Source: an uncultured Oscillospiraceae bacterium
GTDB taxonomy: Bacteria; Bacillota; Clostridia; Oscillospirales; Acutalibacteraceae
DNA: 24,056 nt
Direction of reading: 5' to 3'
Assembly (NCBI GenBank): GCA_902489595.1
Contig: CABUAS010000019.1
Span: 1 to 24,056 of the forward strand
The notes beneath the pieces are model-generated. The model did no database searches and had not been told where the DNA came from. It saw only the letters and a list, made by a program, of their open reading frames with translations. The position numbers and the translations under genes were made by a program. How positions within the stretch are numbered: position 1 is the stretch's first letter; the number at the start of each line of letters is the position of its first letter. Of the stretch, positions 1 to 6,388 are shown one piece after another.

Positions 1-45
1 CCCCGCCATACGGTTATTATAAGAACATATATACACCACTCATAG

Positions 46-64
46 GGGCGGATAACATCCGCCC
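46..64. repeat. Palindromic intergenic repeat, GGGCGGAT class
   Basis: An 8-bp perfect stem (GGGCGGAT at 46-53, ATCCGCCC at 57-64) encloses a 3-nt loop. It is preceded by ATAGG, close to the GTAGGGG end of the units near 9500-9700. The core matches the unit at 9565-9583, read on the other strand, at 18 of 19 positions. It lies just upstream of the dnaJ promoter and has no T-run, so it is not a convincing terminator. Confidence 0.7.
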
Positions 65-110
65 GATTTAGAATATAACAATAAACGGCGAACAATAACA
101 ATCGGCCGAC

Positions 111-139
111 TTGACGTATTAACAAAAATTCTATATACT
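111..139 (+). promoter_or_regulatory. Probable sigma-A promoter of dnaJ
   Basis: TTGACG (111-116) and TATACT (134-139) are separated by exactly 17 bp. The expected transcript start near 146 falls right at the Shine-Dalgarno sequence, giving an unusually short leader of about 16 nt. No CIRCE operator inverted repeat is visible around it. Transcription from genes upstream of the window is also possible. Confidence 0.6.
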
Positions 140-161
140 ACAAAGCGGAGGCAAACAATAT

Positions 162-1310
162 ATGCCTGAAGATAAAAGAGACTATTACGAAGTGCTCGGC
201 GTTTCAAAGGGCGCTTCGGAAGATGAAATAAAAAAAGCATACAGAAAAACTGCCAAAAAATATCACCCTGATTTACATCCCGATGATAAAGCAGCAGAGG
301 AAAAATTCAAGGAATGCAACGAGGCTTACGAGGTACTTTCAGACCCGCAGAAAAAAGCACGCTACGACCAGTTCGGCTTTGCAGGCGTTGACCCTAATTA
401 CGGCGCAGGCGGTGCAGGCGGCTACGGCGGAGGTTTCGGCTTTGACGGCGACATTGACCTCGGCGATATTTTTTCCTCTTTCTTCGGAGGTGGCGGCGGA
501 GGCTTCGGCGGACGAAACCCGAATGCGCCTCAAAGAGGCAGAGACATACAAATCAGCATTACGCTTACACTTGAAGAATCGGCAAAGGGCTGTAAAAAGA
601 CTATTGACGTGCCGAGAATCGAAAACTGTAGCGAATGCGGCGGCACTGGCGCAGCAAAGGGCACATCACCCAAAACCTGCTCACAGTGCGGCGGCAGAGG
701 CGTTGTTAACGTTCAGAGCAGAACTGCTTTCGGCGTTATCAACACGCAGAGAACCTGCAGTGCCTGCGGCGGCAAGGGTCAGATTATTGAAACACCTTGC
801 CAGAAATGCGGCGGCAAGGGCAAGGTAAGGCGTAAAAACAAACTTGATGTAAACATTCCTGCAGGTATTGACCACGGTCAGGTTGTTAATATGCGCGGCT
901 ACGGCGACAGCGGTATCAACGGCGGACCGAGCGGCGACTTAAAGGTTGTTATCAATATTAAGCCGCATGCTTATTTTGAGCGTGACGGATTTAACATCTG
1001 GTACGAAAAACACGTTTCATTTGTTGAGGCAACACTCGGCGCCGAGCTTCAAGTACCGACACTTGACGGAAATGTTAAATATACAATGCCCGCAGGCACA
1101 CAGCCGGGTGAAGTATTTAAACTGAAAGGCAAAGGAATTGACAGGCTGAACTCTATCGGCAGGGGCGACGAATTTGTTAAAATCGTTGTTGATATTCCTA
1201 AATCCCTCAGCAAAGAGCAAAAGGAAATTCTTATGAATTTTGATAAAAGTTATACACCGCCGAAAAACAGCGGCAAAGAGGGCTTTTTTGATAAATTCAA
1301 AAAGAAATAA
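162..1310 (+). CDS. dnaJ: Chaperone protein DnaJ (Hsp40)
   Basis: Cytoplasmic co-chaperone that binds unfolded protein and stimulates DnaK ATPase activity. The order is canonical type I: an N-terminal J domain with the HPD tripeptide at residues 35-37, a Gly/Phe-rich linker at about 78-125, a zinc-binding region with four CXXCXGXG repeats starting at C156, C173, C199 and C213, then the C-terminal substrate-binding domain. At 382 aa it is full length for the family. The start is fixed by GGAGG at 147-151, 10 nt before the ATG. It normally sits after hrcA-grpE-dnaK, which would lie left of the window. It is followed after 21 nt by ugd in the same direction with no terminator between, so the two may share a transcript. 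Identification is secure. Confidence 0.98.
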   Translation: MPEDKRDYYEVLGVSKGASEDEIKKAYRKTAKKYHPDLHPDDKAAEEKFKECNEAYEVLSDPQKKARYDQFGFAGVDPNYGAGGAGGYGGGFGFDGDIDLGDIFSSFFGGGGGGFGGRNPNAPQRGRDIQISITLTLEESAKGCKKTIDVPRIENCSECGGTGAAKGTSPKTCSQCGGRGVVNVQSRTAFGVINTQRTCSACGGKGQIIETPCQKCGGKGKVRRKNKLDVNIPAGIDHGQVVNMRGYGDSGINGGPSGDLKVVINIKPHAYFERDGFNIWYEKHVSFVEATLGAELQVPTLDGNVKYTMPAGTQPGEVFKLKGKGIDRLNSIGRGDEFVKIVVDIPKSLSKEQKEILMNFDKSYTPPKNSGKEGFFDKFKKK

Positions 1311-1331
1311 AAGAAAAATAAAGGTGTAAAA

Positions 1332-2549
1332 ATGCAGAAAAACTATACTATCGCAGTTGCCGGCACAGGCTATGTAGGTCTTTCAAACTCAATTCTTCTT
1401 GCGCAGAACAACAAGGTTTTTGCAGTTGATATTATTGAGAGCAAAGTTGAACTTATAAACAGCGGCAAATCCCCTATTGCTGACAGGGAAATTGAAGAAT
1501 ATCTTGCTGAAAAAAGGCTTGATTTAACAGCTACCACCGACGCCGAAACGGCTTACGAAAACGCTGATTTCGTTATCATTTCCACCCCGACGGACTATGA
1601 CACGGAAAAAAATTATTTCAACACAAATTCTGTTGAAAGCGTTATTGAACTTGTTATGAAAGTAAACCCGAGTGCCGTTATGGTAGTAAAATCTACTGTT
1701 CCTGTTGGTTTCACAGAAGGAATGAAAGCAAAATACCCAGATGCAAAAATCCTGTTCAGCCCTGAATTTTTAAGAGAAGGCAGAGCACTTTACGACAATC
1801 TGTACCCAAGCAGAATTATAGTGGGTATGCCGAAAAACAGCAGCAGTGAGATGGAAAATTATGCACACACTTTTGCTTCCCTTCTTGCCGGCGGTGCGAT
1901 AAAAGAGGATATTCCCACACTGTTCACCTACTCAACTGAGGCTGAGGCAGTTAAGCTTTTTGCAAACACATATCTTGCACTTCGTGTAAGCTATTTCAAC
2001 GAACTTGACACTTATGCAGAGGTTCACGGTCTTAATTCAAAGCAGATTATTGAAGGTATCGGTCTTGACCCGAGAATCGGCAGTCACTACAATAACCCTT
2101 CATTCGGCTACGGAGGATACTGCCTGCCGAAAGATACCAAGCAGCTGCTTGCAAACTATGCCGACGTGCCCGAAAATCTTATGCAGGCAATCGTAGATAC
2201 AAACACTACAAGAAAGAAATTCATTGCATCACGTGTGCTTGAAATATCGGGTCACAGCGAAGAAAAGCCTGCCACAATCGGCGTTTACAGGCTTACAATG
2301 AAAGCAAATTCAGATAATTTCAGGCAGAGTTCCATTCAGGGCGTTATTCAGAATATCAAAGAGGCAGGCGCAAGAGTTATCATTTTTGAGCCTACACTGA
2401 ACGATGAGATGTTCTGCGGTAACGAAATTGTCAATAATCTTGATGAATTCAAGGAGCAGTCACAGGTTATTATTGCAAACAGAATGAGCGATGAACTGCT
2501 TGACGTTAAAGAAAAAATCTACACCCGTGATATTTACGGCAGAGATTAA
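1332..2549 (+). CDS. ugd: UDP-glucose 6-dehydrogenase (UDP-glucose/GDP-mannose dehydrogenase family)
   Basis: NAD-dependent enzyme that oxidises UDP-glucose to UDP-glucuronate in two steps, supplying precursors for surface polysaccharide. The Rossmann motif GTGYVG is at residues 11-16. The conserved STVPVG segment, the SPEFLREG segment and the active-site context YGGYCLPKD, with catalytic Cys264, are all present. At 405 aa it resembles the short bacterial Ugd/HasB class. A GDP-mannose or UDP-sugar variant substrate cannot be excluded from sequence alone, but the motifs favour UDP-glucose. AAGGTG at 1321-1326 supports the start. No glycosyltransferase or polysaccharide gene is nearby; it simply follows dnaJ, so the pathway it feeds is not visible here. 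Confidence 0.93.
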   Translation: MQKNYTIAVAGTGYVGLSNSILLAQNNKVFAVDIIESKVELINSGKSPIADREIEEYLAEKRLDLTATTDAETAYENADFVIISTPTDYDTEKNYFNTNSVESVIELVMKVNPSAVMVVKSTVPVGFTEGMKAKYPDAKILFSPEFLREGRALYDNLYPSRIIVGMPKNSSSEMENYAHTFASLLAGGAIKEDIPTLFTYSTEAEAVKLFANTYLALRVSYFNELDTYAEVHGLNSKQIIEGIGLDPRIGSHYNNPSFGYGGYCLPKDTKQLLANYADVPENLMQAIVDTNTTRKKFIASRVLEISGHSEEKPATIGVYRLTMKANSDNFRQSSIQGVIQNIKEAGARVIIFEPTLNDEMFCGNEIVNNLDEFKEQSQVIIANRMSDELLDVKEKIYTRDIYGRD

Positions 2550-2551
2550 CT

Positions 2552-2580
2552 TTGACAAATATATAAATAAGTGTTATGAT
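2552..2580 (+). promoter_or_regulatory. Consensus promoter of the DUF5662-type gene
   Basis: A perfect TTGACA (2552-2557) and TATGAT (2575-2580) are separated by 17 bp, starting 2 bp after the ugd stop codon. The predicted start near 2587 falls inside the left arm of the hairpin at 2581-2609. Confidence 0.8.
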
Positions 2581-2617
2581 AAGGTTTAGTCTAATATAAG
2601 GCTGAACCTTATTTTTT
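2581..2617 (+). terminator. Intrinsic terminator of ugd, overlapping the next gene's start site
   Basis: A 9-bp stem with one G-U pair (2581-2589 with 2601-2609) and a 12-nt loop is followed by ATTTTTT. Transcripts reading through from ugd would form the whole hairpin. Transcripts from the promoter at 2552-2580 would lack most of the left arm and escape. Function is inferred. Confidence 0.6.
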
Positions 2618-2627
2618 CGGTGATACA

Positions 2628-3149
2628 ATGGCAAACGCAATAGGACATTTTATAACAATAACACGCCACAGGCATATGGTGATAAAGCACTGCAAAAAAG
2701 CAGGCATTTTCTGGCAGGGACTGCGCCACGATTTATCAAAATACTCGCCTGCGGAATTTATACCCGGGGCAAAATATTATCTCGGCACACGCTCGCCGAA
2801 TGAGGCAGAGCGAAACGACATCGGCTATTCCACCGCATGGCTTCACCACAAAGGCAGAAACCGCCACCACTATGAATACTGGCAGGACTATAACCCCAAA
2901 ACAAAGAGAATGGAACCCGTTGAAATGCCGATAAAATATTTTAAAGAAATGTTTTGTGACAGAGTAGCGGCGAGCAAAATATATCAGGAAAAAAACTATA
3001 CAGACGCCCACCCGCTTGAATACTTCACCCGTGCTAAAGACAGAATTTTAATTCACGAAAACACAAAAGCACTGCTTGAAAAGGCGCTGACAATCCTTGC
3101 CGAACAGGGCGAGGATAAAGCATTTGAATTTGTAAGAAATTTAAAATAA
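2628..3149 (+). CDS. DUF5662-type hypothetical protein, His-rich
   Basis: A 173-aa soluble protein with no signal peptide or membrane segment. It is rich in potential metal ligands: H14, H16, H21, an RHDLSKYSP segment (H34, D35), a WLHHKGRNRHH segment (H73, H74, H80, H81) and further H/D residues. I match it from memory to the Clostridia family DUF5662, whose function is unknown to me. The spaced H and HD residues recall metal-dependent helical phosphohydrolases, but the classical HD order is not shown. Some database entries of this type are called catalase, for which I see no basis. It has its own consensus promoter; GGTGA at 2619-2623 precedes the ATG by 4 nt. It forms a single-gene unit closed by the terminator at 3158-3192. 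Confidence 0.75.
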   Translation: MANAIGHFITITRHRHMVIKHCKKAGIFWQGLRHDLSKYSPAEFIPGAKYYLGTRSPNEAERNDIGYSTAWLHHKGRNRHHYEYWQDYNPKTKRMEPVEMPIKYFKEMFCDRVAASKIYQEKNYTDAHPLEYFTRAKDRILIHENTKALLEKALTILAEQGEDKAFEFVRNLK

Positions 3150-3157
3150 CCGCACAA

Positions 3158-3192
3158 AAAGCCACTGCAAACGAACTGTTTGCAGTGGCTTT
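3158..3192. terminator. Bidirectional intrinsic terminator between convergent genes
   Basis: A 15-bp perfect stem (3158-3172 with 3178-3192) has a 5-nt loop, with T-runs at the 3' end on both strands (TTT on plus, TTTTT on minus). It lies between the stop of the DUF5662-type gene and the stop of the minus-strand DUF3048 gene, so it can serve both. Confidence 0.9.
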
Positions 3193-3211
3193 ATCAATAT
3201 TAAAGGTAATT

Positions 3212-4621
3212 TTATTCAGCTGTTGTTGTCTCGGGAAGTGTTACATCAACACTTCCGTTATGATTTGACGATGCAAGGCAGATCCATGTTTTGCCTACAT
3301 TGAGGTTAAGCGGCTTGCCTGACGTATCTTTAAACACAAGTTTGCCGTTTTCAACACTCCAGGTGAAATCAGTAATTGTGCCGTATGAGGCAAGTTTGCC
3401 CGTGCCGCTTGAATATGTATAATTAAGATAAGTTTCTGTTTTGCCTGAGCCTTTGTAATTTGCCTTGTCTATATAGGTAGACTCGGCAAACATAACAAGT
3501 ACGTTAGTAAAGCTTACAGGTGCGCCGTAATCATTCGCATTTGTATAAACACTGTTTGCGGCGTCATATGAAAGCGTGTGAGTATTTGTTCTGTCTGAAA
3601 TCTTTACTTTAATTTCATCACAAGGAGTGGCTGAAACAACCTGTGCCTTTTCATTGAAATTAAGTGCAGAAAAGCTGTTTGTATCAACCTCTGTTCTGTA
3701 CCCCTTGCTTTCAACAGCCTCCATAAGTTTATCACCGAGAACGACTGCATTATGAGGTGACACCTTATCCTTAGTGCGCTTAAAGCAGGATGATACCTTC
3801 ATTCCGTCAATATCATCAACACCTTCATTTTCAATCGTTTCATAGCCGCCTACATAATCGCCCTTGCTGTGACTGCCGCCGTAATGAACAAAAATCGAAT
3901 CAAAGAATTTTGAAAACTGAACATAACTCGGTCTTGCACTTCTGTTAGGGCCTATCATATCAGGCAGATTATTGTAATCAGAGAAAAACCATAACATACG
4001 GGTTTCGCCGCCTTCAACTTCACCCTCAACGATAATATCGGGTTTATCCATATTATACTGCGGTCTTGCCGCCTTTGAATTTTCGACTACAACGGAAATC
4101 GGGCGCTGTTTTAATGCAGCCTCACTGTAACCGGGCTCGCCGGTGAGCGGATTTCTGATAATCACAGGTGCAACAGTAGTTGAAACTGTAGTCTGCGGTG
4201 CAGTAGTTTCAGGCTCTTTATCTTTTTTAATAAAGCCGAAATACACGCCTACGGCGATTGCAACAACAAGTACAACGGCTATAACTGCAATTATAATTTT
4301 CTTTTTATTCTGATTATCCATATCGGTATTATCCTCTTCACTGTATTCTTCTGCATTCATATCCGAAAGATAAACATTTTCACTGACGGGCGAAACGGGA
4401 GCAAACGCAGTTTCCTCATCAATATCAAATTCACCGTCATCTTCTTCATTTCTATCGTTTTCAGGCGGTTCTTCATTTTCACCCTCAAGTTTATATTCCT
4501 CATCATCAATCGGTTTCTGAGGTTCTTTCGGTTCATCATTTATACTGAAATCGGGATTATCGCCGCTTTTGCCGACTTTGAATTCCTTTAAAATTTCTTC
4601 AAGTTCTTCATCATTGTTCAT
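3212..4621 (-). CDS. Membrane-anchored DUF3048 (YerB-like) protein
   Basis: A 469-aa protein with three parts: an unusually acidic, low-complexity cytoplasmic region (residues 1-105), one membrane span preceded by KKK (about 109-130), and an extracellular Thr-rich linker leading to a DUF3048 domain (about 157-455). The domain shows typical segments such as NPLTGEPG, RPISVVVEN, RPQ and GPNRSARP. Family function is unknown; B. subtilis YerB is a lipoprotein of this family, whereas this one has a transmembrane anchor and a cytosolic tail. The start is the ATG at 4621 because AGGAGG lies at 4630-4635, 8 nt upstream; an in-frame ATG at 4651 would add 10 residues but has no such site. Single gene, divergent from the 4769 gene. 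Confidence 0.88.
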   Translation of the reverse strand: MNNDEELEEILKEFKVGKSGDNPDFSINDEPKEPQKPIDDEEYKLEGENEEPPENDRNEEDDGEFDIDEETAFAPVSPVSENVYLSDMNAEEYSEEDNTDMDNQNKKKIIIAVIAVVLVVAIAVGVYFGFIKKDKEPETTAPQTTVSTTVAPVIIRNPLTGEPGYSEAALKQRPISVVVENSKAARPQYNMDKPDIIVEGEVEGGETRMLWFFSDYNNLPDMIGPNRSARPSYVQFSKFFDSIFVHYGGSHSKGDYVGGYETIENEGVDDIDGMKVSSCFKRTKDKVSPHNAVVLGDKLMEAVESKGYRTEVDTNSFSALNFNEKAQVVSATPCDEIKVKISDRTNTHTLSYDAANSVYTNANDYGAPVSFTNVLVMFAESTYIDKANYKGSGKTETYLNYTYSSGTGKLASYGTITDFTWSVENGKLVFKDTSGKPLNLNVGKTWICLASSNHNGSVDVTLPETTTAE

Positions 4622-4697
4622 AAATTCATCCTCCTGCAAACATTTTAACATATTATTATTATAATTGCACTATATTTTTTAATTTTATACCAATTTA

Positions 4698-4726
4698 TTG
4701 ATTTAATGTGCAATATATTGTAAAAT
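4698..4726 (+). promoter_or_regulatory. Probable promoter of the 4769 gene
   Basis: TTGATT (4698-4703) and TAAAAT (4721-4726) are separated by 17 bp in a very AT-rich divergent intergenic region. The opposite gene must also start here; a TATAAT is readable on the minus strand at 4658-4663, but I could not find a convincing -35 for it. Confidence 0.5.
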
Positions 4727-4768
4727 ATATAAATAATGAAGCAGTAATAATCCTAAGGATGTGAAAAT

Positions 4769-5392
4769 ATGGCAACCACGATTCCCGTTATTATAACAAA
4801 TACAAATATTCTTGTATATGACAGGTCAAATGACGAATTCAAGGCATTCACTCTGCCGGGCATTTACACCCAGCCGAATATTCCGTTTTACCATTCATAT
4901 GCCAAAAAAATTGCAGAGAGCCAGCACTATGTTAAAGAATTTATAAAATCAATTCATTCGGGCAGGCTTTCAAAAAATGTGCTTGCAATCGTTGTGCCTG
5001 ACGATACAAGTGCACTTGAGCAGATTTTTATAAACGAATTTTTTCTTCATTCGGGCGCGTGCAAAGCCGTTGCACAGATTACAATGGGACAGACACTTTC
5101 AAAAGATATTGAAGCATACATTTCAATATCAAAATCAAGCCGAAATGTTGTTATGCAGTATGTAAGAAACAACGAAATACACGCCTGCCGATATTATGAC
5201 ACAAATGAATATGACATTGAGCAGATAAAAGAAGACGCCAAAAGACTGCACATTGACATCGAATATGAAAAAACGCCGATTTTTATTAATAATTTCAATT
5301 TAAATATGGACGATTTTTTTGAAATGGGCGAAATCATAACACCAAAGCAGTTTATGGATAAAATAGCAGACATTGACGTTGAAAAAATATAG
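4769..5392 (+). CDS. Hypothetical protein, possible degenerate actin/MreB-like fold
   Basis: I do not recognise this 207-aa cytoplasmic protein. AAGGATGTGA at 4755-4764 supports the start, and the product has normal composition without membrane segments. Residues 72-104 (LAIVVPDD, then an acidic helix, HSGACKAVAQI) resemble the MreB/actin-family segment in which a strand ending in VP is followed by a helix, GA and a strand. The nucleotide-binding motifs of a true MreB are missing: there is no clear phosphate loop near the N-terminus and no DIGGGT after this segment. The protein is also much shorter than MreB (about 340 aa). It could be a partial actin-like domain or an unrelated fold. It is followed by a terminator hairpin and a 59-aa ORF. 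Confidence 0.7.
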   Translation: MATTIPVIITNTNILVYDRSNDEFKAFTLPGIYTQPNIPFYHSYAKKIAESQHYVKEFIKSIHSGRLSKNVLAIVVPDDTSALEQIFINEFFLHSGACKAVAQITMGQTLSKDIEAYISISKSSRNVVMQYVRNNEIHACRYYDTNEYDIEQIKEDAKRLHIDIEYEKTPIFINNFNLNMDDFFEMGEIITPKQFMDKIADIDVEKI

Positions 5393-5414
5393 ACAATGAA
5401 TAATAAACAGTATA

Positions 5415-5456
5415 AAAAAATCACCTTTGCCAACAATAATGGCGAGGTGATTTTTT
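5415..5456 (+). terminator. Terminator hairpin that also contains the next gene's ribosome-binding site
   Basis: An 11-bp stem (AAAAAATCACC at 5415-5425 with 5446-5456) extends with GCC/GGC around a 9-nt loop and ends in TTTTTT. It has the form of an intrinsic terminator for the 4769 gene. Its right arm holds GAGGTGA (5444-5450), the Shine-Dalgarno of the 59-aa gene whose ATG begins at 5457. Confidence 0.7.
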
Positions 5457-5636
5457 ATGAAGAAAAACAGGAAAAAACAGCAGAACATCAACGGTAAAAA
5501 AGTGATTGACTTAACATCTTATATCAGCAAAGATATGGTGCAAAGCGACACAAACGGCAGTTACACGGGTATGACGGCAGATACGTTTTATAATAATGAA
5601 TATGAAACGCCCGTTCAGGATGCAGATGATTTATAA
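5457..5636 (+). CDS. Small conserved-looking protein with GSYTG and PVQDADDL motifs
   Basis: A 59-aa ORF beginning MKKNRKKQQN and ending PVQDADDL. It has a basic N-terminus (about residues 1-15), a VIDLTSYI segment, then DTNGSYTGMTAD (31-42) and an acidic end. There is no signal peptide, membrane span or Cys. GAGGTGA (5444-5450) lies 6 nt before the ATG. I recall short Clostridia proteins with a GSYTG core and a P-x-QDADDL end, of unknown function; that match is from memory. The site inside a hairpin suggests translation may be controlled by RNA folding. Good codon sense, the ribosome site and the motif argue that it is real. Confidence 0.75.
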   Translation: MKKNRKKQQNINGKKVIDLTSYISKDMVQSDTNGSYTGMTADTFYNNEYETPVQDADDL

Positions 5637-5699
5637 ATAGACTGTCGATAAATGGTCATAACCACGCCGAAATAAATTATGTTATGGTAATATAGTTAT

Positions 5700-5735
5700 C
5701 GTAAGGTGTGGCGTCCTCGACACACCGTCTTACAG
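5700..5735. repeat. Palindromic intergenic repeat, GGTGTG class
   Basis: A hairpin with GGTGTG at 5705-5710 and CACACC at 5721-5726 can be extended by GTAA/TTAC pairing across a 3-nt bulge. The flank CGTAAGG resembles the GTAGGG end shared by the units near 9500-9700. It lies in the otherwise featureless stretch 5637-5746. Confidence 0.55.
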
Positions 5736-5746
5736 TAACGTATATA

Positions 5747-5781
5747 AAAAATTGCAGGAATGTCGAATTCCTGCAATTTTT
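5747..5781. terminator. Strong bidirectional terminator at the convergence point
   Basis: A 15-bp perfect stem (5747-5761 with 5767-5781) has a 5-nt loop and T-runs on both sides. It can stop plus-strand transcription from the 59-aa gene and minus-strand transcription from the long operon ending with nfo and the gene remnants. Confidence 0.85.
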
Positions 5782-5784
5782 GGC

Positions 5785-6141
5785 GTTTTTTGCCTTTTGT
5801 GGTGAAGTCCCCGGGACCCATAACACAAATAATCGGGTTGCCTGCCTCTAAATTCTTAAACACGCGATTTTTATCAAGCGGTATTTCCGTAACATCCATA
5901 CCAAGCTTTTCACCGCCCTCACTTATCAGCGCCCACTCTGAACCGCCCTTTTTAAGGCAATAGCCGTTATCAATCGCAAATTCTATTACATAATCGGGTG
6001 AGTATTTTATATCCTGCCGAACGTAAACAGCCGCCATTGAGAGGCAAACGGGTCCGCATGCCGTTAGAGCTGCCACATCACTGCCGTACTCCATATAACC
6101 CCAGCGCTTGTCCCACTGCATAAAAAGCGGAACCTCTTTGC
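5785..6141 (-). pseudogene. Remnant of a C39-type (papain-like) peptidase domain protein
   Basis: Reading from about 6141 down, the protein fragment runs CKEVPLFMQWDKRWGY, then a TACGPVCLSMAAV segment carrying the likely catalytic Cys. It continues through GYCLKKGGSEW, LGMDVTEIPLDKNRV and NPIICVMGPGDFTTKG, a pattern I know from C39_2 domain proteins. Homology begins upstream of the only ATG (6121), and an in-frame TAA (6155-6157) shows the true N-terminus is gone. At the other end homology stops just after GDFTTKG, exactly where the catalytic His segment (HFIVLTG-like) should follow, and the frame runs into the terminator hairpin. Both ends are therefore lost and activity is not expected. The upstream end is fused to a response-regulator remnant. 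Confidence 0.8.
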
Positions 6142-6371
6142 AGTTTTTATAAACTTAGGGTTTCTTGACGGTTCATTAAGCTTTTCCCTTATTCTGCGAA
6201 TATGAACCATAACCGTGTTGCTGCAGTCAAGATATTTCTCGCCCCATACCTGCTCAAAAATATCCTCGGCGGAAACAACCCTGTCTGCATTTTCACAAAG
6301 CAGCCAAGGATATTAAACTCAATAGGAGTCAAAGCAATTTCCTTTTCATCATCAAGAACAAGTATATTCAT
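6142..6371 (-). pseudogene. Remnant of a VanR-like OmpR-family response regulator
   Basis: The fragment starts MNILVLDDEKEIA, like a receiver domain, then jumps directly to ALTPIEFNIL, the start of a winged-helix DNA-binding domain. About 110 residues of receiver and linker are missing, apparently by a join at a shared KEIA segment (about 6334-6352). Near 6301-6306 a one-base loss breaks the frame; in the shifted frame the wing continues as ENADRVVSAEDIFEQVWGEK, then NTVMVHIRRIREKLNE and NPKFIKT. The expected VWGVGYK end is absent and C39-like sequence begins. The phosphoacceptor Asp is lost, so it cannot work as a response regulator. AGGTGAT precedes the ATG, 17 nt after the nfo stop. No histidine kinase is adjacent. 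Confidence 0.82.
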
Positions 6372-6388
6372 AGAATCACCTGAAAAAA

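Noticed and set aside
1..161. A CIRCE (HrcA) operator before dnaJ
   Set aside because: No TTAGCACTC-N9-GAGTGCTAA type inverted repeat is present; the palindrome at 46-64 is a dispersed repeat.
283..828. A 181-aa plus-strand ORF overlapping dnaJ
   Set aside because: It is a frame shadow of dnaJ: Ala/Arg-rich composition produced by the GGC-rich Gly and Cys codons, with no ribosome site or homology.
5696..6121. The 141-aa minus-strand ORF as an intact C39 peptidase
   Set aside because: Homology starts before its ATG and stops before the catalytic His region; its last part is terminator and repeat DNA. Treated as a pseudogene.
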